A stretch of DNA of 64,000 nt from Neopestalotiopsis rosae (taxonomy: Eukaryota > Ascomycota > Sordariomycetes > Amphisphaeriales > Sporocadaceae), in NCBI GenBank assembly GCA_023078685.1, contig JALGAS010000009.1:2108001-2172000 (forward strand), written 5' to 3'. A model generated the notes under the pieces. That model saw nothing but the letters and a program-made list of their open reading frames with translations, was not told the origin of the DNA and did not search any database. A program made the position numbers and the translations under genes. Positions within the stretch are counted from its first letter, which is position 1. Every line of letters starts with the position of its first letter. Positions 33,626-44,977 of this stretch are shown here, piece by piece.

Positions 33626-36600
33626 GTTGATCAATGTGTTACATATCCTGCTCCAAATGTGGAGTTAATCTACAGACGAGAATTCTATTACGGATCAGTG
33701 ACTTCTCCCGCGACGACTTTAACCCAGCCTCACTGGAGCTTGTAAGGGAAATTTCCTGGCTAGCCTATTCTGTGATCATCATAAAACGACTCTGGTATTT
33801 GATTCCATCCGCGCAGCGGCATCACAAATTTTCCAAAATATCAACATTCGAGGCAATCTCTAGAAAGAGACATTGCAGAGATATCACCATAACCACCTAC
33901 CATCAACTTTCCACAGCGTCATCGTTGAATTATTGTGCATATCACACTTTTCTCGGGTATGATAAATCTCTTATGGAAATCATCTCCGAGTCTTGCGGAA
34001 GGTGCAACCAACGTGAGAGTTTACAGAAGATAGCACGACAGACAATTGTCTCGACGCAGCTTTCCAACGACTTTCCTGGTTCGTGCTGACGTCCATTATT
34101 CCATTTTCGGCGACCTCTGGAAACAACACATCTCAGCTTACTATAGATCGTGGCGGGACCGGTTCATCTTCTCTTTAATCTTGCCGACGGAATCGCCAGG
34201 TCGACGACACGGCGTCATTCACCAACACTCATTGTGCGCTTCTGGGTCGGACCGCAAGTGAGCGAGCATGCTCGACAGAACACGGAAAGAATCGAGTCAT
34301 TTTTCCGTGCCAACTGGTCGTTGGATGCCCCGACTTTGCCCCCACATGCGCTAGGCCCAGAAAGCCATGGTCGCAAACATGTTGGAACACAGCGCAGTCG
34401 TTCACCCTTGTCGTTCTCTTAGCAACGACTTCCCAAGACAACAGTCTCCGCCGGTGCAGAAGACCAAGGCCCCTAGATCGAGGTCCATCATCGCTGGCTG
34501 ATACGCTCCGAGAAAGGCATATCGCGTCAGCTTGCTGCCTGAAAAATGAATTTCCACCGTAGGACAGCGGGTGTAAACTGTACTTTTGGCATCTCGCTCC
34601 TCCGTTTCCGCTTCGCGTGATGAAGCGCCCAAACTCGAATTGGACCACCACGTACGGATGGCCAGCACACACTGCAAGGTTTGTGCTCAAAGACGGAGGC
34701 TGATGCAGTTTGCTTGTTTCGAGGTCCGTGAAAGCAGGGCCCACCACCGGTCGCATTTTGCGGCTTCACCGGCCAATGTCTATGGATAGCTTCATAGTCC
34801 AAGATACGAGCTGGAGACTTCATGGGCTCTAAAGTTCAACTTTGCCTGACTCCTTACTTTCTGATCCATTATAACCCCTTGTTTTCATGTGCGTTTGATC
34901 TGTGGCAGGGACAGTGGAGCATGGGTTATACGAGGAATGTGATGACGAGTTCGGCATTACTTCATGGCTCGTTTCCTTCCACGAACGGATTCCACATATG
35001 CCCGTGAGACCGAGGTTCCTTCACCGCCCAGCGTCATGAACAAGGAATTCCCTTTTCGACGCAGCACCCTCTTAAGCGTTCGTTTGGGGGGTTTTAGAGT
35101 ACTGTGGCCCGCTTCGTTGTTTTCTTGCATGACCTACTTCAATAAGCACATGATGACTTTAGCACTAATGTTACTTGTAGCATGAATCCCGCTTGAGTAT
35201 ATTTCTATCAGAAGTTCATTTGATAATGTTATTTTCCAAGACCGATATCGGGGACCCCAGAGAGGCATCCGTTAGTGGTACCGCATTTTGTTTCATTAAG
35301 GCAGATGGGCGGTGCAACGTAGCCCCCAGACGGGATACAGTACCAAATCATTGGGTTCTCATATGCATACCGTAAAATATCTTGGACGGTTTCCCAAAAT
35401 AGTTGGCAGCATTATTTTCTCTGGGTACCATAATAGCTTCTGTCACGTCTGTGCTAGACATTTTACCGGTGGACCTTTCTGAACGTGTTGATCCATTGGC
35501 AATGAATCTGGGACAGCCCCTTTTTGTTCTTCATATACCGTTAATATTCTTTTGCTTTTGGCATTGCTACGTGTGACCTTCAAGATGTATTCTACAACTT
35601 GCGAACGCTATCTAAACTATAGTGGGTATCGAAAAATGGATTTGCTCGTGGGGGTCTTCGCTGGACATGGTGAATAGTTCCCATCCCCTTGTGCCATCTC
35701 TGACAATGACTAAAGCTGGCCAATGGCTTCATCGTAGGCGGCTAAAATGGGCCTGTAGAGCTGATCTGGGTCTCCTGCAGGAGTTCCAAAGCTGCCCTGG
35801 CCGAAAGAGAAGAGTATATCCCTAAGCCTAAGACAGAGGGGCTTAACAATATCGAAAGCTTTTGGAAACTCGTTCATAACCCAACCCAGACCGTCTGCAG
35901 TTATATGACCTGCCTTGGCAGCCGCAATAGAATTAAAACTACCAATCTCCCAACTAGTACACTTTCGGGATCGAACTGTCTATTTACATGAATACTGTGA
36001 TGTATCGATGGGAGAAAATGGACGTGCAAATCGTGCACTGCCGATATCAGATCTACCTCCTAAGAAACGCAAGAAATGGAGTATTTTCACAATAACTCAA
36101 ATGAGTTCATATGTGATATGTTTCCAATTCCTACACTTCGGATCGAGCTACGTTTGGGGCCAGACTTGCGACTGGCCAGTGACTTGAATTCAAAAGCGTC
36201 ATAAATGGACCTAGAAACGTGGAGATAAGGGGATAAGAAAGACAAAGCATCGAGCTAACTCCATTCAGCAAAGCTTTAAACATTCCGTGGCATATTGTAT
36301 TGAAGGTGACAGCGGTCGAGGAGTAATTGAGGAGGAGAGTTCAAGTGATAAAAGGCGCGAGGGGTTTCCCAATATATATCTCTCTCAGGATTCTGCCTAA
36401 TGTGACCTCTTTGGTCCAGCGAGAGGCAGGCTATCCTATCCAGCCAGCCAGCCATGTCACGGACTTCAGACAGGAGGCATCACCATGCATGAGGTGACAC
36501 TTGCCTGTTGGCAGTTCTGTATGTGGCTAAAGTCATGTGGACGGTCGTCCCAGGGATGATTGCGTTGATAGACGATGCCATTTTCAGGGTCACCCGGGGT

Positions 36601-36881
36601 AGATAGCCAGACCTTGATACCTTGACGTTCAGGTATGATGCTTCACTCATGGAGTTGATTGGTCTGGAGAGGCTACACCGGCGACCTAGTCTCGAGCCGG
36701 TGTTGTTCTGAGGCCGACTGTGATGCGGCATCTTCCGAATCAGAGAAGTATAAGTAAGGAAGCCCCCCCACCGCGACCTCTGTCTTGAAAACTCTCTCCT
36801 CTCACTCATCCTCATCCACCCACCCTTTACGATCAAACACATTTTTGCCCGCAGCTCTTCAACATTGAAAGTTCCCAAAGA
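33626..36881. other. no supported gene; contains block C' (34.2-34.4 kb)
   Basis: Several 60-175 codon frames on both strands have no domain and mostly lie in or next to the repeat at 34.2-34.4 kb. A CT-rich tract near 36780-36860, with a TATATATA at about 36372, looks like a fungal promoter facing the short ORF at 36882. Confidence 0.4.
34236..34415 (-). repeat. inverted block C, right copy (C')
   Basis: Reverse-complement match to 28561-28706: the minus strand reads TTTGCGACCATGGCTTTCTG and GCATGTGGGGGCAAAGTC. The CTTCTGGGTCGGACCGCA tip (34239-34256) is on the plus strand in both copies, so it is inverted relative to the rest of the block. Confidence 0.65.
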
Positions 36882-37236
36882 TATGCAAGACGTTGTGACT
36901 AGACACTCTATGACTCTTGAATCATTTGGAACAAAGATACTAGATGAGTTCAAGAACGAAATAGACTGGGCGTTTCCGACAATCAGGGCCACATGGATGC
37001 TGTTGCAGTTGACCAAGGACGGGGGAAACTGGCGCGATCTACTGCCCAGCGACTTGCTGAAATCATTCAGCTCGCATCACTCCTTCGAACGGAAGACCTG
37101 CACTGACCCTCGAATCGCCTATTGGTGCTGCACTGATTCCGGATGTGGAGGACGACAATGAGACATTAGCCATCTCTGCACAAGTACAAAACACTCAAAT
37201 CCCCACAACAACGACTTGCATGGAGTCTAACAATCG
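36882..37236 (+). CDS. possible short gene, frames not reconciled
   Basis: After a CT-rich tract, ATG-led coding-like sequence reads MTLESFGTKILDEFKNEIDW and IRATWMLLQLTKDGGNWRDL. A different frame then reads ARITPSNGRPALTLESPIGA and DVEDDNETLAISAQVQN to a stop near 37236. Both halves look protein-like, but I found no intron that joins them in phase, so this is either a frameshifted relic or a gene with a non-obvious splice. No family recognised. Confidence 0.25.
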
Positions 37237-37949
37237 ATAGATCAGAAACAGCGTTCCATCCTCAGGGATTCCCACCTCAGAAGCGAGTTCAACTCGGTAC
37301 CGACCGTACAGATTGAGGATTCCTGGGGCTGAAGAGCGTGACTCGCTGAAATCAACGTTGTCACGGGGCAGTAAAAACATCCCCATAACGTGGAGAAGAG
37401 CACTTGAAATGGCACACAGTCGAAGTATAGATTCACTCCGTAAATCGCCAAGAATTGCCGCCATGAGGCGCTCGAAATCAGCCAGTCCATATGTCTATCG
37501 TGTTGGTACGAGACAATCGGAGCACATAGCTTCTCGGAAGGACAGAAAAATTAGCGAGTATTGAAATTTGGAGACATTGGTAGACCGGTGGCATGAGGCA
37601 TATGTAATTCCCGTATACTTTTTACTGCAACGGTTGGGCGATTACACAATCTATCGAAATATTTCTTTGATTTGACACAATGATGTTATTTGCTTACTTG
37701 GTGTTTGCGAAAAGCTACTCGGAAATCTAGCACGAAATTTAATTTTGGTAGAACGAGATGTACGTGACAGAAACTCACTCATCGAGGCTGGACCCTGAGT
37801 GTCAAAATTCAAGATCGTTTACTCCTTTGGTCATTTTCTTCGTTCCGCTTTCGCGCATTGGAACCAAACAAGACATCTTCGCCCACAAGTCTGTGGTGTT
37901 CCATATCTCGCTGATCAACGACCTGCGCCGCAAGCCCAGACTATTGATC
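37237..37949. other. no supported gene
   Basis: Short overlapping ORFs only. AT-rich between 37.55 and 37.75 kb. Confidence 0.35.
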
Positions 37950-38850
37950 CGTCCGCTGTTCTCGCATGTGCTGCTTTCTTGTTGCGATAGTTCATGTCCC
38001 GACAGTCTGGTACACTAAAGACAGGGATGTCAGGGGAGCTCCATGAGATTTATACAATTCCGGAAGAGAACCCTTGTGACGTACGGGGCCAGCCTGTGCC
38101 CAATATGGAAGGATATCCAGCAGCTACTTTAGCGTCTCCAGCCATATTGGGTGTAACGATGTGATATCCGGCCTCCCCACTATAGTTGAATTTTAGAGTT
38201 TGGCTTGCGCAGTCTAGTGCCACCTGGGGTCTGCTAAAGTGGATCAGCACTGTTAGCCCAAACGTCAATGTTGGGATTGGTATAGGTAGAAATCGTTAGC
38301 CATGGACCGTCTCGAGGTCTTTTCGAGCCCATGCACACGCCCACGTGAAGTACACTTGATGCGTGGCAACCAACAGTTCCGTCCTTGCCGACATAATCAG
38401 CGATTGCCCGAGATATTTACGGTATCCTTGAAACTCACGCAATTGAATCCCAAACACAATGTGAAGCAAGACAATTCGTAGCTGTTATGTGCTCTGCTCA
38501 ACATACACAAAACTGTTTTAATCACCTACTCGGACACTGCCTTTGTCTAAAAGTACCCTGACACAATGATATATTTTCATGCGCAATCTGTCTGATGAGA
38601 CCCCAAACGTGGCAATCAGACCCACGATGGAAATTGTAGTTTCCCTCGATATGACCTCCTTCAAAGTTCAGCTTGTCTGAAAAGTCTCGAAAGCCGGCTC
38701 CGGATTTCAGGGACACTGAATGAGAGCTATGCCGAGTCGACGGAAGCCCGCAGACCAGGCTTATGTGGGTCCTAACTCCAGGATCCGGATACGGAGCTCG
38801 AAACGGATGCTGTCATCGGAGTGACAAGGTACTGTAGAAGGATTTATCTA
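37950..38850 (-). repeat. inverted block B, right copy (B')
   Basis: Minus-strand counterpart of 27320-28145. The end nearest 37950 carries the family core CAGGGGAGCTCCATGAGATT, and the end near 38770 carries CTTATGTGGGTCCTAACTCC. Slightly longer than the left copy. A 238-codon frame (38813-39529, minus) overlaps its outer edge and is not accepted as a gene. Confidence 0.7.
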
Positions 38851-40052
38851 CACAATTGACAAGACGCATCGACGTACTGTGCAGTACCTCGTAGCTGTCG
38901 ACACCATGCTCAATGGTACAGATAAGCATCCGATTGCACATGAGAAAGAAAGAAGTCCAGAACTTCATTGATCGCACCTTTTGACGGGTAATGAAGGATG
39001 GATGCACCTGGTTGATCTCATAATCTAACATTGGTAAAGTGCACATGAACGCATTATTTCGGTTATATACGTCTTTGACTTGGACCACCAGCGGTCTTCG
39101 TCTTTCATTCTCCGCTTTCCTCCTGATACAGCAGTACGTTACCGCGATGTTATTCATACCTGTGGGAAGTAGGCAGCCTTGGAAGCCGGCTACAGAGAGT
39201 GTTCCCTCCATGACCGCCAACACATGTTTGTTCTTCTTCAAGGGTGCATGACCATGACTACATGGATGACCGAAAGCAACTGGGGCTGTAAGTGTACTAT
39301 GTAATCCTTGTCCAGTGCATGTCGACAACCCCATACCAGGCAGCAAATCACAGGAGTTCCCGCGTTCCATAGCTTGTTCAATACTCTGTAGGTATAGCCA
39401 CTCTGTTAGCCTATAATAGCTATGCCAGCTATGACTCCCAATTTGCACTGCCTTATGAGCTGAATTTTGGCTCAACGTGATGATGCCATATCCCTTGCGT
39501 GAATGCAAACAATGAATTTTCCTGAACACCTATGATACTGTGATTGTTTCCGCATTTTCCGTCTAGGAAGTTCCTGTCGATACATGGTTCTTACAAAGCC
39601 TCATCCCTCGGCGAGGGTATCCGGCCTATAATTCTGGAAACCCTCTTGTTGCCGTAATTTTGATTGCATAATACCACGTACAGTACAACGTATTGTGTGA
39701 TCCAAATCTGAGGTCTTCGCTAGTTGGCTTGCATAGCCTACTCGAGACAATGTAGTTTCCTATTTCCTTTCTTATTCTCTTCATTTGTTGAGGTACTCAG
39801 TACATTCAAGCAAACATGGTTTATTAAACCTTTTGTATTGTAGAATACGCAGGTATGTACCATGCCTGTTACTCAAATAATTGAGTCAAGGCCAATCCTT
39901 TAAATCCGATCTCATTTTCTGGCACCTGGCTATTTGTATAGCCTTCAGTACGTCAATCCGCAAAACCAACATGGACTTTTTGGAAAGCGACGGCTGGCGG
40001 CTTGGACTCTAGGACATCAACCAATGATGGTCGTTTTCGAAGGTCAATGCTT
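38851..40052. other. intergenic, nothing firmly supported
   Basis: Contains the long minus-strand frame 38813-39529 (SFITRQKVRSMKFWTSFFLM region is protein-like), which has no domain and partly overlaps a repeat. The remainder is AT-rich without coding signal. Confidence 0.3.
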
Positions 40053-41042
40053 TCACGTGCAACTTCGAAGCAGTTCAGCTAGAGTAATTACATCAAAACA
40101 AGCAGTCTCACCTGAGGTTTTTGTCGCAATGCATTGCATAGCGCAGAAAGCCCAAAATTCATCCACATTCATCTTGCGCTCAAGACACTCTTCGGGAATC
40201 CATCTGTGTATTAGCCAATGGGATTCAGTGACGTAATGGAGACCTGTTGGATTCTTTGAGGAATATGCCTTGAAACCAAACTCATGTGCAATCTCAGTAG
40301 ACTTCCAAAATTTGACTGCCATCTTTTGCAGTTTCCGGGGAGATATAATAAAGATCATAGCAGAACGAGTATCGTCTGGAGACTTTGACTTCATTATATT
40401 GCAGATCCGTCCCGGACAGTCTGATACGGAAATGAAAGGCGGACTTGATGTGTCGTTGTTATTGAGGTGATTGCGGATGTGAGCTTCTGTAATTTCAGAT
40501 TCCCCTGATTCGCCTTTCCGCCAACCGGGACAAACAATTCCAATTTTCTTCTTCCGCTCACTTTGCGATGACAGTGAATGGTACCGATAAAATGGTAATT
40601 CGACTTCCTCTTCGCAAACTTGACGTGGCGTTATGCTTAATTTAATTAGGTTTACGCGATGTAGCAGGTTCTGGTGAAACTCGTTGTGCCGCACAAGATG
40701 GTGTAGCAATTGCTCAACCTGTATATTTTCCCACTCAAGCTCGAGTAGCTCGTTTGTTCTATGATCGATGGCGTGAAGGGGGACTGATTCCGGAACAACT
40801 GTAGCTTGAGAGTGATCGCCCACGGCGAGACGGCTCATGTGATCCAGGGAGACCGACAGGAAATAGGCCAGATGCATCGCTTCTCTCAGTTCATTTGTGT
40901 TTCTCCGAAGCTCATTCATCTTCTGACACCTCTTCTTACTTGTCTCGAAGGTTACACAATCTTGATCTAAGAATCCAACAGGTTGAAGTCTGCTTTTTGT
41001 AGCAGTTCGCAGGCCATAGGAATCTCTGGCACTGTCGACCAT
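40053..41042 (-). CDS. DUF7587-type protein, ADP-ribosyltransferase-like layout (329 aa)
   Basis: Single open frame. The N-terminal 140 residues are charged and helical. The C-terminal half matches the DUF7587 pattern I know from Pezizomycotina: FYRYHSLSSQ, then SPPFISVSDCPGRICNIM, then AMIFIISPRKL, then GLHYVTESHWLIHRWIP and NVDEFWAFC. The order YR ... FISxS ... (E)xxWLIxxxIP resembles the R-S-E layout of ADP-ribosyltransferases; this is my inference and no activity is established. A second member lies at 50984. The C-terminus after FDVITLAELL is short and may be altered. Confidence 0.65.
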   Translation of the reverse strand: MVDSARDSYGLRTATKSRLQPVGFLDQDCVTFETSKKRCQKMNELRRNTNELREAMHLAYFLSVSLDHMSRLAVGDHSQATVVPESVPLHAIDHRTNELLELEWENIQVEQLLHHLVRHNEFHQNLLHRVNLIKLSITPRQVCEEEVELPFYRYHSLSSQSERKKKIGIVCPGWRKGESGESEITEAHIRNHLNNNDTSSPPFISVSDCPGRICNIMKSKSPDDTRSAMIFIISPRKLQKMAVKFWKSTEIAHEFGFKAYSSKNPTGLHYVTESHWLIHRWIPEECLERKMNVDEFWAFCAMQCIATKTSGETACFDVITLAELLRSCT

Positions 41043-43531
41043 GACGACGTAGGAGTCTGAAGAAGCGGAAGGTGGGTTTGTTCATAGAATCTAAAAGAGA
41101 AATCTCGAACTTCGAGATTTACAAGATGGTGATTTCATGATTATGAGAAGATAAGCTGATTTCTTTCTTGGTCTTGACTTCATTGTGACATCATAAGTCT
41201 TCATCTACGTAGTTGGCCTATGGCTGATGTGGCTTGACGAAGACCTTTAGTCAAGATCTGCGTCAATCCGCACCCGGCTTTTACCGCCAAAACAGCGCCG
41301 GATTTGTCTACCCACAAATTACTACACCTATTACAGACCCAGTGACTCTTTACATACTGTACATACGACGCGTATGTTTCCAATTTTCCTGTCAACGGAA
41401 CGTCAGCATCTTCTGCATAGCTTTCCATCATGGAGCGCGACATAACAGGCAGGGCACTCATATATATCAAGCTGGTGTCCCAGATAAACACTTTCGAAGT
41501 GTCTCGTCAGTGATGCACGGCTACTGAATTGCCGAATCAGCTCATTTAACATAGTGTCAAGATCTCGAGGTGCTCGATTTGATGCTTTCGCTATACACAC
41601 GAAGCATTTCCGATCCTGACCATCTCTCCCTGCTAGGACTACGTTGCTGATTCGCTATCATACGACATAACTCATTCTTTTTCATTTCTCTGATGCAACA
41701 TAACATAGAGCCTGTACACACATCTTGGTCATATTTCGTCATTATTTCCGTGGCGTTTCTGGTGACCCTGAGCTGGTAAGCTGCGCTGATCGAGTCACGT
41801 CTCTACATGTTCACCGTGAAAAATGTTATGACTCGTGCTAATGGTGCGCATTGGATAGAAGGACGCAGCCATCCCATGACAAATCCACCTCCACAAACGG
41901 CAGCGGGAATGACATGACGGCCTAACTGTCTTAATATGGAATTCGTACGCCTTTGTGCAAGATTTTACAGTTCCTCAATTATCATGCGAAGCGTCCGAAA
42001 CGTCCAACACACCTTTAAGACTACACTTGTGATGCAGCCCCAAGATCATTACCCTTAACGTCGGTTTCCATTATGCCGTCTACTTCCACTTATAACAACG
42101 TTGTTTGACTTCGGTAAAATCAAGGGATTTGAGTATAAATTACCAGACTACTTCTACCTCACTGAGGAGGAATGCAAAGAACTAGTGGACACAGACACAT
42201 AAGAGCTATTGGGAAGGATTGAAGTTGTTGTCACTATACAGTATTCCGTTATGCTCATCGACAAAATGCATACACACTACAGCAAAGTGCGGATAATCAG
42301 TAATTTACAAGATCCAGAATTAGTTCGGATCCACTCGCAATTTCTACTATTCATCGATTAATGACACCTCCATCAGTGATCCCATGAAATCACTAGGACT
42401 TGGACTGCGGAGCTACTTATCATCACCCGACATACATCCCAGTAATCGGGAACTGTTTGGACAAGAGCCCCCGTTGTACAAATATTATCAGCTACATGGG
42501 CCCACTCTCCGATGTATGCATTGACTTTGGATTTTGAGTCAGATGTTCATAATAACAACCACGAGACACGAAAAGATCATAAATTAACTACGACCGAACC
42601 CGTTGAAACGCAAATTCATTTTCCATTGAACGTTTCACATATACGTAAGAAAGTAATCTGTTGGAGACTTCGTGTGGGATCCATGAGGATGAACTTTCGT
42701 TTTAGATTTCTAGGTATTCACTAATTAAATAGTGCGAATCTTCACATCTTCACCACGAGAGAGAAACGGGGCTTGCAACATGGTGGAAAGAATTTTTACG
42801 TGCATAGCTGTGATCGACGTAATAATTTGTTCATTGCAATACAGCTCTCCATATGAAGATCAGATGAATATGAACTGTTGTATCGCTATTGGGGCTATCA
42901 TTGGAATTTGACTCTGGTTTCAGCATAAACATTGAATGAATTTGCGCAGATCGGAGCTCAAAAAGTGGAAAGAGACACTAAGTTCTGTGCGATACGACGT
43001 TTTCTACCGCAAGTATCGGCACTAGAAATTCCATCCAATTATTTCGATGCATTCTCAAGCACGTGCGACACTACATAATCTAGTCGAGTTTTGACTCAGC
43101 CTTGTCAGGCGTTCTTGGTTAAAATTTCGACTACACGTCATGACTTACCCTCCATCCATCTCGAACGCTATATCTGGAAGGCAATTTGATAATGTGTGTA
43201 ATTTAGGTCAGACAAGAAGTGATTACTACACGAATCAGTAAACAGTAAATTAGCTATGCCCATGCATGTTCCGTCATCGACATACGACATGGCACACAGT
43301 AGTTATGGAATTCGATCAGTCAAGACATGCACAAACACGAAGCTTGTGATTCTCATGTTCTTATAGATATGTAGCCGAGGAGCATTTCTGCTGGTGTGTC
43401 GAGATATATAGCATCGCGTGTTTTGCAACTTTACAATCGTCGATAGTAAGCAGCCCCGTACTAATTTTTGAGTTTTCTGACATCTTCACAAAGAAGTTCA
43501 ACCATTACTTTACTCCTTAGTGCAGTATAAC
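41043..43531. other. gene-poor, possible Cys-pair relics at 41.2-41.7 kb
   Basis: On the minus strand at 41201-41742, frames with paired cysteines (YECPACYVALHDGK and HWVCNRCSNLW) and a C2H2-like LTRHFESVYLG lie in two frames with stops. They may be the remains of a zinc-finger protein. Nothing is supported between 41.75 and 43.5 kb, which is AT-rich. Confidence 0.35.
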
Positions 43532-43819
43532 ATGATGCCTAAATTATTCAGTTGCGAGGATCGACTTTGTGAAGAGAAAGATGAGTTCCATGACCTTGGC
43601 GAGACAATTGAACATCTCCGAAACGACCACAAGCTTTCGTTCATCAAGCGGCCATACGGACCGGGAGTATTCGACAGCCATGGACACGTCTGGTACTGCT
43701 TCCAGTGCGGTACTGATTTTGGGAAGGATCATAGGAGCTTTCAATCGAATCAAGCTATGTGGGATCACCTTAATGACAGACACGATCATCAGTTTAGTGT
43801 CATTGAAATTTTGAGATAA
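43532..43819 (+). CDS. small protein with two atypical C2H2 motifs (95 aa)
   Basis: Starts at tandem ATGs (MMPKLFSCEDRLCEEKDEF). Motif 1 is C-x4-C-x14-H-x4-H (CEDRLC ... HLRNDH). Motif 2 is C-x2-C-x19-H-x4-H (CFQCGTDFGKDHRSF ... HLNDRH). The loops are longer than in classical fingers. Compact, acidic and basic mixed, no other domain. DNA or protein binding is possible but untested. Upstream is AT-rich. Confidence 0.5.
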   Translation: MMPKLFSCEDRLCEEKDEFHDLGETIEHLRNDHKLSFIKRPYGPGVFDSHGHVWYCFQCGTDFGKDHRSFQSNQAMWDHLNDRHDHQFSVIEILR

Positions 43820-44027
43820 ATACTTTTCCCCAGGGAGGGGTGGGTGGAGAACGTGGGTGTGAGAGTAGTAAAATGTGACTAGAATCAGCGAATGCTTAGG
43901 TCGGACTGCTGAATTTCAAAAATATGCCAATTTTCGGATGTAACTACGATATGTACGTCGGTGTACATGATCCTTTGCTCCGTAATGAACGAGAAAGGTA
44001 CAGTACTGGGATAACTTTTGTGCTTGT

Positions 44028-44515
44028 TCTAGAATACTGTTCTAGAATACTGTTCTGGGATATTGTTCTGGGATATTGTTCTGGGATATTGTTCTGGGAT
44101 ATTGTTCTGGAATATTGTTCTGGGATTTGTTCTGGGATATTGTTCTGGAATACTGTTCTGTGATGGGATACTCTTCTGTCCTTCGGACGACAAGGATTCT
44201 CTTTCGGAATTGTATGATTGTTGTGGAGCTCCCCTCACTTTCGTGGTTTAGTATACCAAACTGCCGGAACATGGCCATCGCAACGAGAAAGCAACACAAG
44301 CGACGATGATGCACGGATCCCGCGCTCCGACGACAGTTCTAGCATTGGCTCAACAAGCTCCGGTCATGTCACATGCTTTTCGAACGAGGCAGAACAAATG
44401 TATCTACCGCACAACATGGATCATGCACGTTGGAAGTCACTTGACTGGCCTTCAGCACAACTATAGGCAATTCTGATTCCGTTTCCCATTGCATTACAGT
44501 GCTTACGATCATACT
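44028..44515. repeat. 17-bp-unit family, copy 5 with 13-bp unit array
   Basis: About nine units of TTCTGGGATATTG (13 bp, some GGAATACTG variants) run from about 44035 to 44165. The family core (TGGAGCTCCCCTCACTTTC, TACCAAACTGCCGGAACATG) and the distal segment shared with 24.5-24.7 kb on the other strand follow. The 13-bp unit equals the 17-bp unit without TGTT. Confidence 0.65.
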
Positions 44516-44519
44516 GTAT

Positions 44520-44713
44520 GTCTTGAGGCTGTGCCCGATAGTCTATGGATGCTGAGATACACTTCTGTGGTGAGACACTCTTCTGTGTTGGGGTACTGTT
44601 CTGTGTTGGATATTCTTCTGTGCTAGGATACCCTTCTGGAATACTGTTCTGGGATACTCTTCCGGAATTGCGTGCATGTCGTGGAGCTCCCTTGACATTC
44701 CCGCCTTTGGTCT
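44520..44713. repeat. 17-bp-unit family, copy 6
   Basis: Begins TTGAGGCTGTGCCCGATAGT. It runs through mixed 17- and 13-bp units (GATACACTTCTGTGG to GGATACTCTTCCGG) and ends with the core GTGGAGCTCCCTTGACATTC and CGCCTTTGGT exactly where the HET fragment begins. It closely matches the right arm of copy 1 (7.7-7.93 kb, opposite strand), flank included. Confidence 0.65.
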
Positions 44714-44977
44714 ACCCTCGCCATAAATTAATGGCAGGTGAGCGCTGAAGATACCAAACAGACGGTGCGCCCGGTCCTCTGCACGCTTGGTCTTGCGGGT
44801 CCCCAGCCAGGAGAATCGTTCTTTTATACTGAAATTGGACAATCGCCGTCCACGAAAGACATTGACAGGAATCTTCGTAATCTCATGAAGCAATATTTCG
44901 AGCAACGCCTTATTGCCTAAATATTGGCCTTCTGCTGAGAAAAATGTAACCGATTTTGGGGCAATAAGTTCTTGGTC
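44714..44977 (-). pseudogene. HET-domain gene fragment
   Basis: The minus strand reads QELIAPKSVTFFSAEGQYLG, NKALLEILLHEITKIP, SNFSIKERFSWLGTRKTKRA and EDRAHRLFGIFSAHLPLIYG. This is the second half of a heterokaryon-incompatibility (HET) domain, which normally continues after LLYGEG. Here YGEG is followed directly by repeat sequence. Upstream, the expected RWFTRGWTL block is frameshifted and stopped (FTHL-stop). It is a truncated relic on both sides. Confidence 0.75.

Noticed and set aside
34229..34756. 175-codon minus-strand ORF
   Set aside because: Its last third is repeat block C', and the shared block at 28.6 kb does not preserve the frame.
38813..39529. 238-codon minus-strand ORF
   Set aside because: It overlaps the outer edge of repeat block B' and has no recognisable domain. 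Part (SFITRQKVRSMKFW) is protein-like, so it may be a relic, but that is not strong enough to list as a gene.
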